From: Penium margaritaceum
Taxonomy: Eukaryota > Streptophyta > Zygnematophyceae > Desmidiales > Peniaceae
DNA length: 58,604 nucleotides
Assembly (NCBI GenBank): GCA_023375785.1
Contig: SZWC01002438.1
Coordinates: 152,263-210,866, forward strand
Direction of reading: 5' to 3'
Made by a program: the position numbers and the translations under genes. The notes below the pieces were generated by a model. The model was not told the DNA's origin and did no database searches. It saw only the letters and a list, made by a program, of their open reading frames with translations. Of the stretch, positions 1-11,340 are shown one piece after another (the first letter of the stretch is position 1; each line of letters starts with the position of its first letter).

Positions 1-445
1 GGGGGGGGGGAGGGGGTGACGGACGTCCTGCTTGACCATGTTACTCTCAAACATCCGGTCATCCATTCTATTGCATGGTGTCCATGGTACGCATCTACAA
101 AATGAGGTTCAATTATGCGCACGTATACATGTTACAAACATAACATCTTTTAGAATATACAAAAGTGGGCTCAAATTTAGAAAATAAAATGTTGGAACGA
201 TATGGCATATGTATTCTTGATCCTGTAATTAAAAACATTTTGAAGGGACTGTAATTCTCAAGAAAGTTCCATGAAATTCTTGTATTCATGCACATAGAAG
301 TTACTTTGTACATGATTGTAGTTAGCCATTTTTGGGAAATACTGGCGACTGTCCAGGTTTTTTTTCCAAAATTTCCTCACCATATGTTTCAGTCTTGTAC
401 ACTAGTTATCAAGTATGTGGATTTGGGGTGATTGGGCATAAATGA
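1..445. other. Unassigned flank with leading G-tract
   Basis: The stretch opens with a G-rich run (bases 1-16, one A) and is then AT-rich. I see no coding homology, LTR end or RNA gene in it. The Copia reading frame that follows starts abruptly near 452, so this may be the far side of a truncation breakpoint. Confidence 0.5.
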
Positions 446-451
446 GATAGC

Positions 452-1802
452 ATCATTGACAAGTTCAAGGTAAGGGCAGTGGCTAAGGGGTTTTCTCAAC
501 GCCCAGGCTCCGAGTACAATAAGACGTTTGCGCCCGTCGTGACCTTTGCCTCCATCCGCTCACTCCTTGGAAATGCAGCCGCAAAGACCCTGGAGATACA
601 CCAGATGGACGTCAACACAACTTTCCTTTATGGGAAGCTTGACAAGGAAGTGCTGATGGAGGTGCCGGAAGGAGTCAAAGCTCCCAAGGGCAAGGTGTAC
701 AAGTTGGTGAAAACGCTCTACGGGCTGAAACAGGCCCCAAGCATGTGGTACAAAGAGATGGACGGTTTCATGACCGGCCTCTCCTTTGCGCATTGCTAGA
801 ATGACCCGAGCATGTATGTGCGCGATGATGGGCGAGGGCTGATGCTGGTTGCGCTGTATGTGCATGATCTGATCATCTGCTCATCTTCGGTCGAGCTGCT
901 GGATGAGTTGAAGTCTGACCTCAGCAAAAGGTTCAAGATGAAGGACAAGGGTCCTCTTGAGTACTACCTTGGGATTGCCATCCACCGCATCCGACTAGCA
1001 GGTACCATCGAACTCAACCAAACCAAGTACATCGGTGAGGTACTGAAGCGCTACCACATGAAAGACTGCAAACCTATCAGCACCCCAATAACGACCGACA
1101 CAAAGCTAAAGGCCTCCATGTTGCCAAGCAAAAAAGAAGAACAAAGGGAGATGCAAGACATCCCCTACCTGTCCGTCATGGGTAGCATCATGTACGCCAT
1201 AGTAGGGACTCGTCCGGACATCTTCTATGCTGTGGGACAAGTGAGCAGATTCGTGGCCAGCATTAGAAGGCAGTCAAGCGCATCTTGCGCTACGTGCAGA
1301 AGACACGTCACATGGGCCTCGTCCTTGGAGGCCAAGAAGGAACGGACCCCCTTTGTCTGAACAGCTACACCAACGCTGACATGGAGGAAATCTCAACAAC
1401 AGGAAATCCACCTCAGGATAAGTGTGCATCTTGAATGGTGCTACCATCTCATGGGCCAGCAGGAAGCAGGATTGTGTTTTCGTGTCCACGGCACAGGCAG
1501 AGTATGTTGCTCTGTCTGAGGTGTGCAAAGAGACTCAATGGCCGCGCACCATGTTTGGCGAAATGACAGTGCCACAAAAGGACGCCACGGTCGTACACGT
1601 AGACAACATGAGCGCCATCTTGATGGCTGAAGACGAGATCATCTCCCAGCAAACAAAGTACATCGACATACGTTACCACTACTCACGTGACCTGGTCATG
1701 AAAAACGTGGTGGACTTGCAGCACTGCGGAACGCAGAGCATGCTTGCTGACTGCATGACCAAGCCACTGGAGAGCGACTTGCACTATGCACGCATTCGTT
1801 GA
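452..1802 (+). pseudogene. Cop1 Copia pol remnant: reverse transcriptase and RNase H
   Basis: This is the 3' half of a Ty1/Copia polyprotein, which copies element RNA into DNA. The RT part runs from the AKGFSQ motif (about 479) through HQMDV and YGLKQAP. After a TAG at 797-799 it continues with YYLGIAIHR and the GTRPD block. RNase H follows (about 1422-1802) with ISWASRKQDC, AEYVAL, VDNMSAI and MTKPL. The catalytic YVDD box reads YVHDL, so one metal-binding Asp is lost. Frameshifts lie near 1265 and 1420. The frame ends in TGA at 1800-1802, with a second in-frame TGA 33 bases on. No gag, protease or integrase lies upstream, so the copy is 5'-truncated. Family assignment is firm, and it is dead. 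Confidence 0.9.
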
Positions 1803-1883
1803 TTTGACATGAGGAATGCGGCAGAGGAAGGATGAGCTCCAAGGCATTATTGGAGCCCAGCAAGGGACAGATGGACAGAGGTG

Positions 1884-1896
1884 CAAGGGAGAGATT
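1884..1896 (+). other. Cop1 polypurine tract
   Basis: A purine-rich run (CAAGGGAGAGA) stands directly before a TGTTG LTR start, about 80 bases after the end of RNase H. This is the expected place for the plus-strand primer of a Copia element. Confidence 0.7.
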
Positions 1897-2065
1897 TGTT
1901 GAAATAGTATGCACCTTGTCCATTGCCTAGCTGGCTAGCCACACATACAGACAAGGCATGCACTACTCTATGGAGTACATCCCCTTAGTCTGCTCTGAGA
2001 TGGGCCAGGAATGCACTGCCCATTATGGGTATGTCCCCTGTGGCTCATCATAGGAACCATACCTT

Positions 2066-2132
2066 TTTGGTTTGGTTGAATAGGCATCGGAGTCTCAAAC
2101 GAGAGGTCGCGGGTTCAAACCCCGCAACGGCC
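2066..2132 (+). other. tRNA-like segment with A and B boxes inside Cop1 LTR
   Basis: TGGTTGAATAG (2073-2083) matches the Pol III A-box consensus and GGTTCAAACCC (2112-2122) matches the B-box. Their spacing is as in a tRNA gene. The T arm folds (GCGGG with CCCGC), but the 5' side does not pair with the 3' acceptor strand and the anticodon stem is weak. It is therefore not a functional tRNA gene. It is either a tRNA pseudogene or the head of a tRNA-derived SINE that landed in the LTR. Confidence 0.55.
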
Positions 2133-2299
2133 GCAATTTCTTTGTGGCCCAAACTGGGATAGGAAGCTCCTAGGAAGCGTACTAATGCCTGCCTTGAGGA
2201 TGACACTTGGCGGTCTAAGGACGCGCCAAGTAGGACTTTAGGTTGAGGTTGGCTCCAATGGAGCCACTACAAGCAGAAGCTTTAGCAAGGCTCTGCAAT

Positions 2300-2307
2300 T
2301 ATAAAAG
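2300..2307 (+). promoter_or_regulatory. TATA box of Cop1 LTR
   Basis: TATAAAAG lies about 400 bases into the LTR, the usual U3/R position for a Pol II start in a retrotransposon LTR. It is a sequence match only. Confidence 0.5.
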
Positions 2308-2476
2308 CCTGTACCTTGAATGCATCCATTCAGAGTTCTTGCCTTTGAGACTCCTCATAGCGTGTCCAACCAAAGGTAGACACTAAAGACCAATATGCGG
2401 ACTTTATGAGGTTGCAAACCAAACAAACCTAGAGTGTGGATCCCTCTTTCCAGGGTGATATGTTATTCTGGTTGCA

Positions 2477-2829
2477 ATACCAAGAGCGGTTGGCGGCCTC
2501 CCATGTCGGGACCCGTTTTCTAGACCGTTGCTATCCGGCGCATTGACACCTGGTGCATTTGGAGCTTGTTGGAGTTGGACTCAGATCACCGGCAGCGGAT
2601 TAGCCCACCATCCATCGCAGATACCGGATTCCAACCATCTAACACCCATACTTTGGGCTATGCTAACTTTCTCAATACTCACACAAATGGAGCAATACAC
2701 AGCTTGATATTGCAAAAACAACTCCAAGAAGTACATATCTGAACTCAGATAAGCTATTCTGCCATTCTCTAATGGTCAAAGCAGGAAATACGATCAACGA
2801 CACTCATGGCAAGACATACCATGTCAACG
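2477..2829 (-). repeat. Decayed LTR fragment of the Cop8 family
   Basis: From about 2558 to 2829 the text aligns with the right-hand part of the Cop8 LTR at 30673-30945. Shared landmarks are TTTGGAGCT, GGGCTATGCTAACTTTCT (GGGCTAGGCTAACTTTCT in Cop8) and a terminal TCAACG equivalent to TCAACA. Divergence is high, so this is an old copy. The left part (2477-2557) is only weakly alignable. No internal sequence of that element is attached. Bases 2830-2937 to its right hold nothing I recognise. Confidence 0.65.
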
Positions 2830-2937
2830 GTTTGATGAGTGGAATCCCCTCCATGCAATGCGAGAATTATCCTATTGTCTAGGAGCGGGAGTATGAGCGA
2901 GGAGTGATGGTACTTACATTGCATGTGGATGACCAGT

Positions 2938-3647
2938 TGTTGAGAATTATGCCTTCTTGCTCAGTTTCAAGTCTAGGAGAACAAGCTCTAGGAAACTACC
3001 ACCATTGGAAATGTTAGATGACAAGATGTCTATGGTCCGAGATTCAGGCCGTTCAAACGGTCAGATTGGGAGCTATAAATTTTTAATCTTTGCAAGGTCA
3101 TCGATGCCCAATGTCTGGGTGACCATGGGCTCCATGCCTCAGTCTAAGAAAAGAAATTTGCAAGTGGTCCAGGGTCAAGGCGTAATAGGATAAATATCTG
3201 AAACGGTCATTGATCTGAGGTTTTCCTTGTCAGAGTGTGTTGACTACGAAAAAATTCTCTCTTCTTGCTTTCTAGGTGAGTTAGGACCCTCTTATCTCGC
3301 TTATGTGCCATCCATGGACACATGGCGACTTCCCATGGGAGTTTCGGTGATGTGACGGCTATGATTGTGCCATGAGAGTATTCTCTAGCTCTGTATATTT
3401 TGTGTGATGGGTCAGTCTTTCTTTGGATGATTCCCCCTCTTGTGTTAGATTGTGGAATCTAGTATGTCAGCCTTAGCCTCCATGGGTGAGTGGTATGACT
3501 TGCAAGAGGGCGGACTTGTCCTAGTTCTAGCAAGATATGTACTCCATCATTTTGATCGATTCAAAAAATATTCTCAAGCACAAACGATGCCTTTTCAATC
3601 CCAATTGCTCACTGCTTTAAGATTCTCCCTCTCCTCCGGATCCAACA
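2938..3647 (+). repeat. Cop2 5' LTR (old Cop4-family LTR)
   Basis: This 710-bp LTR starts with TGTTGAGAATT and ends with GGATCCAACA. It aligns throughout with the reverse complement of the Cop4 LTRs (738 bp). Shared features include the GAACAAGCTCTAGGAAACTACC block, the GATATTTATCC equivalent, and the CTCCCTCTCCTCCGGATCC end. It lies on the opposite strand to Cop4 and is much more diverged, so it is an older insertion of the same family. Confidence 0.8.
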
Positions 3648-3662
3648 CTTGATATCCCGGCC
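3648..3662 (+). other. Cop2 primer-binding site, decayed
   Basis: CTTGATATCCCGGCC follows the LTR directly, where Cop4 has TTTGGTATCAGAGCCA. It is a mutated site for the 3' end of initiator tRNA-Met. Confidence 0.5.
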
Positions 3663-4292
3663 ATGTTTTGCCAGTTTGAACTAGCGTAGGTCGTCACTTT
3701 GAGGACATCAAGTTAGGGTCAAACATTGACCAAATTTTGCAATCAACCAGTCAAGATTATCCAGTCAACAAGATGAGCTTTTGAAAGAGTCCAAGACTGT
3801 GAAGACCCAATGGTCAGACTAAGAGTTATGCTCAGATGAGAGAAGCCAGGACTGTACATTTCTCTTTAAGGAAGACTATTCCATTGTAAAGACCATGATT
3901 CTCTTATTTCTTGCCTTGATATGGAAAGTAATAGATATGAATTCTTTTTTCCCTAAGCTTTCCATTGGTGTAAAATTGTTTTCATACCATTGGTACATTC
4001 GGTACAAACACCGTTTACAAGCTGGCCGGTCTGAGTTGGAGTAGGAGCAAAAGCATACCCTGTTTTCAACAGGGTATATCTTTCAAAGTTCCAGGTTGGA
4101 GACCTTATTTTATGGGTGGATCTGAAAGGTTTTGAACTGAATTGATGAGTATTGTATTCATTTTTCATAAATTCCCATTTTCCTGGCTTGTACAATCAAT
4201 TTTCTGTAAGACGCTTTTCTTGTCCAACTAGCAGTATAAATAAAGATAGCGGTGCCATCCAAGACCACCGCTGAGCATCATCAAGGCTCAAA
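3663..4292 (+). other. Cop2 untranslated leader
   Basis: This is a non-coding leader between the primer site and gag. The part 3960-4200 aligns in reverse complement with the Cop4 leader at about 12390-12540, sharing the GTTTACAAGCTGGCC and AGTTGGAGTAGGAGC blocks. That confirms Cop2 and Cop4 as one family. No ORF of interest is present. Confidence 0.65.
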
Positions 4293-5936
4293 ATGGCAGC
4301 CGCAAGCATCGTGGCAGTAGTCCATTCTATGGATAGGCTGGACGGACGCACCAACTTCATGTTTTTGAAGAATCGTACCTGCCATTTTTTTTAGGAAAGA
4401 GGCTTGTGGGTGGTGATGAGTAGCAACAAGCTTGCTCCAATTCCACAGCCAAAGGTACTACCATAACACGGGTGGTGGTGGAGAAGAAGTCGCAAAAGGG
4501 TACAGCTAATGTAGGTTCTTCTCCATGTGTACCAGTAGCATATGAGGAGTGGAAAAAGAAGAACAGGCAGGCCTATATGCTACTTTTCAATACCATCTCC
4601 AATGTGCATCTTCAGTACGTGAGTGAAAAAGACTACAAAAAAGGAGAGATGGGATGCATTGTGCAAGAAGTATGGGAGTAAGGATCTTGCATTCCTCATA
4701 CTTTTGGAGAAGATGATAATGGTATTGATTATACAGAGTGGTATAGGGATGGAAGTTTACCTCGACAGGACAGAAGATCTCTCAAAATAGTTGAGAGCGA
4801 CCCAAAATCCTATGGAAGAGACAGAATTTCTCTTCGTCTTATTGAGTGGACTCCGATGAATTTATAACATAGTGGGAGAGATATTGGAATGCCAGCCCAT
4901 TCTCCACCTTGACTTTATCTACACACACGTGACTTAAGTGGAACTACATCATAGTATAGCAAAGCACAAAGGCGATGGCACCAATGAAGCATCTTTTGTA
5001 GTCATTGGCTCAAGCCAAAAGCAACAATAGCACTTTGCGCAGCAAAGAGGCAAGAAGAAAGTAAACTACCATTATGACTAGGAGGGGTACTATAAAAAAG
5101 AGGCCTTCAAGTTCAAGAGGGACTGGAGAAGCGGCAGCATGAGCAATCATTCTAGTAGCAACAGCAAAGGCAACAGACTTTACAACAGTTGATGGAGTAA
5201 TCATTGAAGCTTTTCCAGTAGCAACAACAAAAGCACATAGGTGTGCATCACGTTAGTAACATGAACGTGGCATATGACAAACATGGCTATCTCCTCATGA
5301 CAAAGTCTGACATTTAGCACTTGGAAAAAAGTATATATTGCATGCTACAAGGACTCAAGGGACAAAAAGGGGCTGATCTACCACAAGGAGTGGTTGACAT
5401 AGCTACTCTCCATCCGCCCAACCTCTTACTTTGGATGATAATCAGTGGTGTCTGCTAAGGGAATTGAGATTGTAGAAATGTTTTTGGATACCTTGTGTGG
5501 TATTGAAGTGGGAGTGTTCTATGGTGTGATTTATGTACTTGATGTTGCATTAAATCTCCTCTTGGTATCCTCTCTAAAAAATACAAGATTACATATCATC
5601 TTCAACCATAAATATGGCTATATCCTCAGAAACATTACTAGGGAGGATTTAGTTGGGTCTGTGAATGAGGACGACAGGTATCCCTTGTTGGGAACAACGA
5701 AGATCTTACATGAGCAAAGTCTTGTAGCAATTGCGTTGGCAGCATATGGCAATATCTGGCATACGAGTTATAGCCGTATTGGCATGCGCATCTTGCGACA
5801 GCTTCAAGCAAAGTAGATGGTGCACGACCTACCTACCATCTTCAACTTTATACAACAGATGTGTATTGGCTATTTGTAGGTGAAGCTACACTGAGGCATT
5901 CTTTGGAGTATGAGGGGATACAAAGAGGGTGCTGAG
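4293..5936 (+). pseudogene. Cop2 gag, protease and start of integrase region
   Basis: The ATG at 4293 opens a gag that matches Cop4 gag from its first residues (MAAASIVAV against MVAASVVTA). The middle of gag, AYEEWKKKNRQAY, is near 4535. The protease to pre-integrase part is at 5445-5816 (GIEVGVFYGVIYVLDVALNLL, then an IWHTSYSRIGMR zinc-region relative). Many stops and shifts break it. The frame is cut at 5936 by Cop3 and resumes at 17957 after the CTGAG target duplication. Gag would have formed the particle shell, and the protease would have cut the polyprotein. It is clearly non-functional. Confidence 0.8.
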
Positions 5937-6910
5937 TGTTGGAAATTCTGTTCCAACGTGGCTCTGGCCGTCTAGCATTTGCACGGCATATTTGGGCAAG
6001 TTCAGAGATGAAACGTGAGCTTTCTGGTCGCCTCACGCTATGTGGGAGAGGATTTGAGACAGTCAGTTTTGCGAAGAGGATAACATCATTTTTCGTTATT
6101 TTTTTGTACATGGACATCATCAAAACATTTATAGGGTTAGTCATGAGCTCTCCAATGCTTCAAACCGTGCATAATTTGGCCAAGCGTAGCCCAAGTTATG
6201 CTTGCCGAAGCGTAGGTCTCACCCACCACAAAAACGCTTAACGCTTCCATGGCGCGCACACACCGTGGCGCCTTCCTTCACGTGCGAAGCGCCTTTCCCA
6301 AGGCGCAGATCCCATTGCACGTGGTTTTGGGTCCCCTACACTGTTTCCACGTACCCTGCCCACTTTTGGGTCGAGTTTGGTGATGGGGTGTGACGAGGTT
6401 CGAAACCTGTCTACGGACCTGCAGTCAGATTTTTGACCAAGTCCCCGAGTAACAAAACGTAATACTGAGTTTCGGACGCCAAGCCAGATTTTTTTTGCTA
6501 AGTCCCTCAGTAACAACCTGCACTACAAGATCCGGTGGATGATCCGCCGGATCAGGTGGATCATCCACCTAACGCCTCGGCAGGCCTATCGGAGCATTTT
6601 CTCCAGATGGTATTTTTGTTACTCGTTCCGGTCGATTATCGACCGGATTTCGAGTCGCAGCCGGCTCCCAGAGCCGCTGCGCATACCCCAACTTTGGAAA
6701 GCCATACCTCCCTCGATAGTTGTCCGATTCCGGCGAAACAACTTCCACCGGATTCAGCCACATGTCAACTTTTAGGGGCAATCCTCCATTTTAGGATCCG
6801 AGCAATTGTCTAGTCGCCAGATCCGTCAGAGTGGAGTTTCCATTTTTCTGGCGGCTCGTCAGCGCCTCCCGGCGCCACACTTGGGCATGCGCAGGGGCAA
6901 TTTTTCAACA
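5937..6910 (-). repeat. Cop3 3' LTR
   Basis: This is the left copy of the 974-bp pair, with TG and CA ends and CTGAG on its outer side. It is nearly identical to 16983-17956, with scattered substitutions and few indels. Confidence 0.92.
6126..6133 (-). promoter_or_regulatory. TATA box in Cop3 3' LTR
   Basis: The minus strand reads CCTATAAATG, about 780 bases into the LTR. The same box is conserved at 17171-17178 in the other LTR. Conservation between copies is trivial because they are direct repeats, so this rests on the sequence match and position. Confidence 0.45.
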
Positions 6911-6925
6911 TTCTCCTCCTTGCAC
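6911..6925 (-). other. Cop3 polypurine tract
   Basis: The minus strand reads GGTGCAAGGAGGAGAA immediately before the TGTTGAAAAATTG start of the 3' LTR. This is a typical plus-strand primer. Confidence 0.75.
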
Positions 6926-6953
6926 CTTCCATGCCCGCTGCTCCTGCTTGCTC

Positions 6954-7089
6954 TCACTCATCTTCCGCTGCGCCCTCCAGCCCGTCATAGCTGGTCATCC
7001 CCAGTCCGGCCACGCTCACGTGCCGGTCCACGGGTTGCGCTTTGGTCAAGTAATCTGCAAGCTTGTTGTGCGTGCTACGACCATGTAGC
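6954..7089 (-). pseudogene. Cop3 RNase H C-terminal tail
   Basis: The minus-strand frame reads through HNKLADYLTKAQPVDRHV and ends in TGA (6954-6956). That is the standard Copia RNase H end (ADxxTKAL/Q). The codons before it continue across the Cop4 insertion to about 13600 once the 5-bp duplication is removed, giving a GQVVLHGRSTHNK string. The rest of RNase H and all of RT are absent in this copy. Confidence 0.75.
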
Positions 7090-7827
7090 TGTTGGAACTT
7101 GAGGAGAGAGGGAGCCTTGGAGCAGCGAGCATGTGTGATTGGAAGGGCATCACTTGTGCTAAAGAATGGTTATTCAATCACTCAAAATGATGGAGTACAT
7201 ATAGGGCTAGAGATTGGGCAAGTCAGCCCTCTCACAAGCCACACCACTTAGCCATGGAGGCTAAGGCTCACACACTAGAGTCCATGATCTCACACAAGGG
7301 AGGAAATCAGCCTAGCAATCAGGCTGACCACTCACACACGACCTAGAGAGGTAGAAAATGCTCTCATGGCACACTCCTAGTGGTCACATAACGCACAAAC
7401 TCATGGAGAAGCGCCATGTGTCCATGGCTAGTTCACAAGGATCTCACCTCACCTAAAAAGTAAGGAGAGGTACCTTTATCCTAGTCAGCACACTCTGACA
7501 AGGCAATCCTAAGACCAAGGACCTTTTTGGATATTTCTCCCATCAGGTCTTGACCCTGGACCTCTTGCCTTTTTCTTTTCTCAGGCTAAGGCATGGAGCC
7601 ATCACCCATGCCCACCCAGACATCGACGGTCCATGACCCCTGAAACTTTGAAAACTCATATCTCCAAATCCGACTGTTGGATCGGCCTGAAATTTGGACC
7701 GTGGACATTTTGCCACCTGATCTTTTCAATGGTGAAATCGAATTGGCGTTCAGAGCAGGCATCTGGTACTTTCTTGGAACTTGCTCCTCTGGACCTGAAA
7801 CCGAGCCGGATGGCTCCTTTCCCAACA
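7090..7827 (-). repeat. Cop4 3' LTR
   Basis: On the plus strand it reads TGTTGGAACTTGAGG to CTTTCCCAACA. The sense strand is the complement. It pairs with 12837-13574, with the solo LTR 46784-47521, and with the old 2938-3647 copy. Confidence 0.94.
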
Positions 7828-7843
7828 ATCTCCCACTTTGCCG
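7828..7843 (-). other. Cop4 polypurine tract
   Basis: The minus strand reads CGGCAAAGTGGGAGAT directly before the LTR start TGTTGGG. It follows the RNase H stop by a few bases. Confidence 0.8.
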
Positions 7844-7846
7844 CAG

Positions 7847-9406
7847 TCAGAGTGGGCTGAGTCCACATGCCTTCATGTAGAACTGCTGCTTCTCACGGGT
7901 CACTGACTTGGTACAGAAATCCGCAACCTGCTTGCTGGTTGGAGTAAACTCCAGCTTGATAGCACCCTCCTATACCATGTGCCTGATGAAATGATATGCG
8001 ATGTCAATGTGCTTGGTGCGTGCATAGTGCTCAAGATTCTTGGCAAGTGCGATTGCGCTCGGGTTGTCGACGCGCACAGGAACTAGAACTGCTGTACTCC
8101 CACTCATCTCTGCCATGAGACGCTGAAGCCAAACTGCTTCATTGGCTCCAAAGTAGAGAGAGACATACTCAGATTCTGTACTCGAGGTGGCCACGACCAT
8201 CTGCCGCTTACTTCACCAGCTGATGGCTCCTTCATTCATGAGAAACACATGTCCACAGACGGACTTGCGGGTCTCAGGATTTGAAGCCCAATCTGCATTT
8301 GTGTAGCCGATGATGCTGTTATGGTTGCCGTTGTAGGTGATGCCGACGTTGATGGTTCCAGCAAGGTAGCGGAAGATCCGCTTCACTGCCTTCTGGTGCT
8401 CCGGTCCGGTATTAGCCATGTGCTGGCTCACAGCGCTTACAGCCTCTGCGAGGTCCGGCCTGGTTGCCACCATCAGGTACATGAGACTGCCGACGACGCT
8501 CTGGTACTTCTGCCGCTCGGCTGCGTCTACTTCTCCATTGAAGCTCACGAGGTACTGCCGCGTCTCCAGCGGCGTGCCGATGGGTTTTGCCTGTGCCATG
8601 CCAAACCGCTACAAAACATCCTTGATATAGCGGCTCTGCTGCAGCAAGAGAGAGCGTGACTTGCGGTCACGCGTGATCTGGATACCAAGGAAGTATGATG
8701 CCTCCCCGAGATCAGACATCTGGAAGCGCTCCTGCATGGCTTCCTTGAACTCCTGCAGTGCAGACATGCTCTTGGAAAAGAGGAGCATGTCATCCACATA
8801 GACGATGATGATGAGCACCTCATGACCATACTGCCAGCGATAGACGCTGTAGTCACACTCACTGCGCTCAAACCCCATGCACTGCAACGGCGCATCCAAC
8901 TCCTGATTCCAAGCACACGACGCTTGCTTGAGGCCGTATAGTGACTTTTGCAGCTTGTAAACCAGGTGCTCCTGGCCATCCATGACGAACCCTTCTGGCT
9001 ACTCCATGTAGATGTCCTCCTCCAAGTCACCATTCAAGAATGCCGTCTTGACATCCATGTGGCGAACCTCGAAGTCCTCAGCTGCTGCATAAGAGAGGAG
9101 CGTGCACACAGAGGCAAACTTTGCAACAGGGGCAAACGTTTCTGTGTAGTCGATGCCCTCTTGCTGCGAGTAGCCCTTGGCGACCAACCTCGCCTTGTAC
9201 TTTTCTAGGTTACCATCTGCTCCCCGCTTCTTCTTGAACACCCACTTGTATTTGATCACCTTACGTCCAGGTGGACGCTCAGTCAGCTCCCACGTGCCGT
9301 TGTCCAACTGGGACTGTATCTCTGCATCCGGTGCAGCCATGGCCTCCTTGTATGACGTTGGCTCATCTGAATCTGCTGCAACTGCGATGTTCATCTGTTC
9401 AAGTTT
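7847..9406 (-). pseudogene. Cop4 reverse transcriptase and RNase H
   Basis: The RT begins around 9330 with the NGTWELTERPPGRK box. It continues with KARLVAKGYSQ, RHMDVKTAFLNG, YGLKQA, the catalytic YVDDMLLF, LGIQITRD and ATRPDLAEAVS. RNase H follows with TNADWASNPETRKS, ISESEY-type STESEYVSL, the VDNPSAIALA box and TKHIDIAYHFIR, ending in a TGA at 7847-7849. In-frame TAG codons occur at 8999 (YME*PEGF, where the family has Gln), near 8610 and near 7970. One TGA is near 8211, after ISW. All catalytic motifs seen are intact, so apart from the stops this is a well-preserved polymerase. Confidence 0.93.
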
Positions 9407-11149
9407 CTACAGCATCCAAAAATGGCCGCGCTCACCAGGCTTGTAACGCACCCTAAGAGGGTACCTGCGACCTGGTGGTGGAGCGTTAGCGGGCGGCTGG
9501 CGCGGTGCTGCAGGCACAACTACTGCTACTGGTGGTGCTACATCTCCCTCCTCTGCTTCTGCCGATGAGGTTGTCATATCTGCAACATCAGACATGGGAG
9601 AGTACAGTGATTCTCCCACTGTCACAGTAGACAAAGGATCGGGAGAGACTGGGTCAGGAAGGATTTTTGCTCCCACTGTCTCGTCAGCTGCTGGTTCTGC
9701 TGCATTATCATAGACAATGTTGGTGCCGATGACGTTGCTCGCGTTGAAGACGACATCTCTGAAGATGATGACGTGGCCTCTATCCCTCTCGTAGAGGCGA
9801 TAGGCCTTGCTTGCCACGTTGTAGCCAATCATCAGCATTTGCACACTCGTTGGGTCCCATTTCTACCGCTTTTCCTTTGGGCACGTGCATGTGCGCTAGG
9901 CTTCCAAATGCTCGGAGATGACTCACGCTCGGTTTCTTGCTGAACCACGCCTTGTACGGCGTCATCTGCTCCAGCGCCTCCGTTGGACTGCGGTTCTTGA
10001 TGTAGACCGCAGTGCTCACGGCTTCAGCCCAGAAGTCGTAAGTCAGCCTAGCCGCGTGCAGCATGGAGTACGCCGACTCCACAATGGTACGGTTGGCGCG
10101 TTCTGCTACACCGTTTTGCTGCGACGAGTACGGCGCGGTACGCTACGCCTTGATGCTAGCTACTGCGAGGTAGTCCTGGAACTCCTTGCTCAGGTACTCT
10201 CCACCGCGGTCACTACGCAGCGCCTTGATTTTCTTACCAGTCTGGTTCTCCACCATGGCCTTGAACTCCTTGAACCTGTCAAAGCACTGGTCCTTGGAAG
10301 GAAGGAAGTACACAACAGTGTAACAGCTGAAATCATCAATGAAGGTCAGGAAATACCTAGAGCCTCCAAAGCTCTGGGTCTGCATCGGTCCGCACAAGTC
10401 CGTGTGGACTAGCTCCAACACCTCCTTCACACGCTCCCCTGCTCCAAAGAACGCCTTGCGGTGCTGCTTTCCCTCCAAACAGCCGATACATAACTGCTGC
10501 TCAAAGTTAGAGATGGTAGGTAGGTCACGCACCATCTGTTCTGCTTGAAGCTGCTACAAGGCGCGCATGCCGATGTGGCCGTAGCGCGCATGCCAGATCT
10601 CGCCATCTGTCGCCTGCACCACTGTTGCAAGACTCTGCTCACGCGGGATCTTGGTCGCCCCCAGCAAGCGGTACATGTCGTCCTCTTTCACCGACTTGGC
10701 CAACTCCTCTCCTGTATCCTTGTTGAGGATGTAGCCATAGTCATCATCGAAGACGACGCCCAGTCCTGTGTTTGCAAGAGAGGAGACTGAGAGGAGGTTG
10801 AATGCAGCATCAGGTACATAAAGCACGCCATGGAACACTCCCACTTCAATGCCACGTGGGGTCTCCAACCACATCTCCACAATCCCAATCCCCTCAGCAT
10901 ACACCACCCGATCATCACCCATAGCGATAGGACGTGGAAGGGATGGACAGCAGCTGTATAAACCACTCCTTGTGATGTGTGAGGCTCTTGGTACATCCAG
11001 AGTCCTTGTACCATGCGAGATCCGCCTTCTCCACTTGCGACAAGTCTGACTTCGCCATGAAGAGACGGTCGCATACCTCCTTGGCCACATTCATGTTGCC
11101 AAAGTGGCGCACACCAGCCTGGTTTTGCTGCTGCTGCTGCTGCTCCTGA
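9407..11149 (-). pseudogene. Cop4 protease and integrase
   Basis: The protease core WYKDSGCTKSL (about 11010) has the D-S-G catalytic triplet, followed by LYVPDAAFNLLSVSSL. The GAG-pre-integrase box is IWHARYGHIGM with C-x2-C partners (LCIGCLEGKQHR). The integrase catalytic core has TDLCGP, YFLTFIDDFS and LRSDRGGEYL. After a TAG at 10143-10145, the family-conserved TAPYSSQQNGVAERANR follows with its Glu. The C-terminal part GYNVASKAYRLYERD and a Pro/Ala-rich linker lead to RT. Its role is cleavage of the polyprotein and insertion of cDNA. There is a one-base frameshift near 9860 and TAGs near 10555, 9865 and 9407. Confidence 0.9.
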
Positions 11150-11340
11150 CGCTACTGTGAGTGCTGCTGCTTTTAATGCTGCTGCTGCGATGACTGCTAC
11201 TGCTGCTGCTCTTTCTGATCCCTCTTCAGCTTGAAACAATCCTTTTTGTAGTGTCCCTCTTTCATGTAGTAGTGGCATTTTCCTTTCTTTCTGCCTTTCT
11301 GCTGCCCAGACTACTGCTGCTGCTGCGGGTTGCGTGAGCT
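11118..11340 (-). repeat. CAG-triplet tract in Cop4 gag C-terminus
   Basis: The minus strand is dense in CAG and CAA triplets coding runs of Gln (5 to 8 in a row). It is broken by four in-frame stops (three TAG, one TAA), each one transition away from CAG or CAA. It surrounds the zinc-knuckle region of gag. Similar triplet-rich DNA occurs at 39420-39975 and 51990-52110. Confidence 0.8.

Larger units (their letters stand above)
1897..2476 (+). repeat. Cop1 3' LTR (right end approximate)
   Basis: The repeat begins with TGTTGAAATAG right after the polypurine tract. It carries a TATAAAAG box about 400 bases in, and probably ends near GGTTGCA at 2476. There is no second copy in the window, so the right edge is inferred only from a terminal CA and from the start of a different LTR-like sequence next to it. 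A tRNA-like segment lies inside it. Confidence 0.6.

Noticed and set aside
2066..2132. Functional tRNA gene
   Set aside because: Pol III boxes and the T arm fit, but the acceptor stem does not pair and the anticodon arm is poor.
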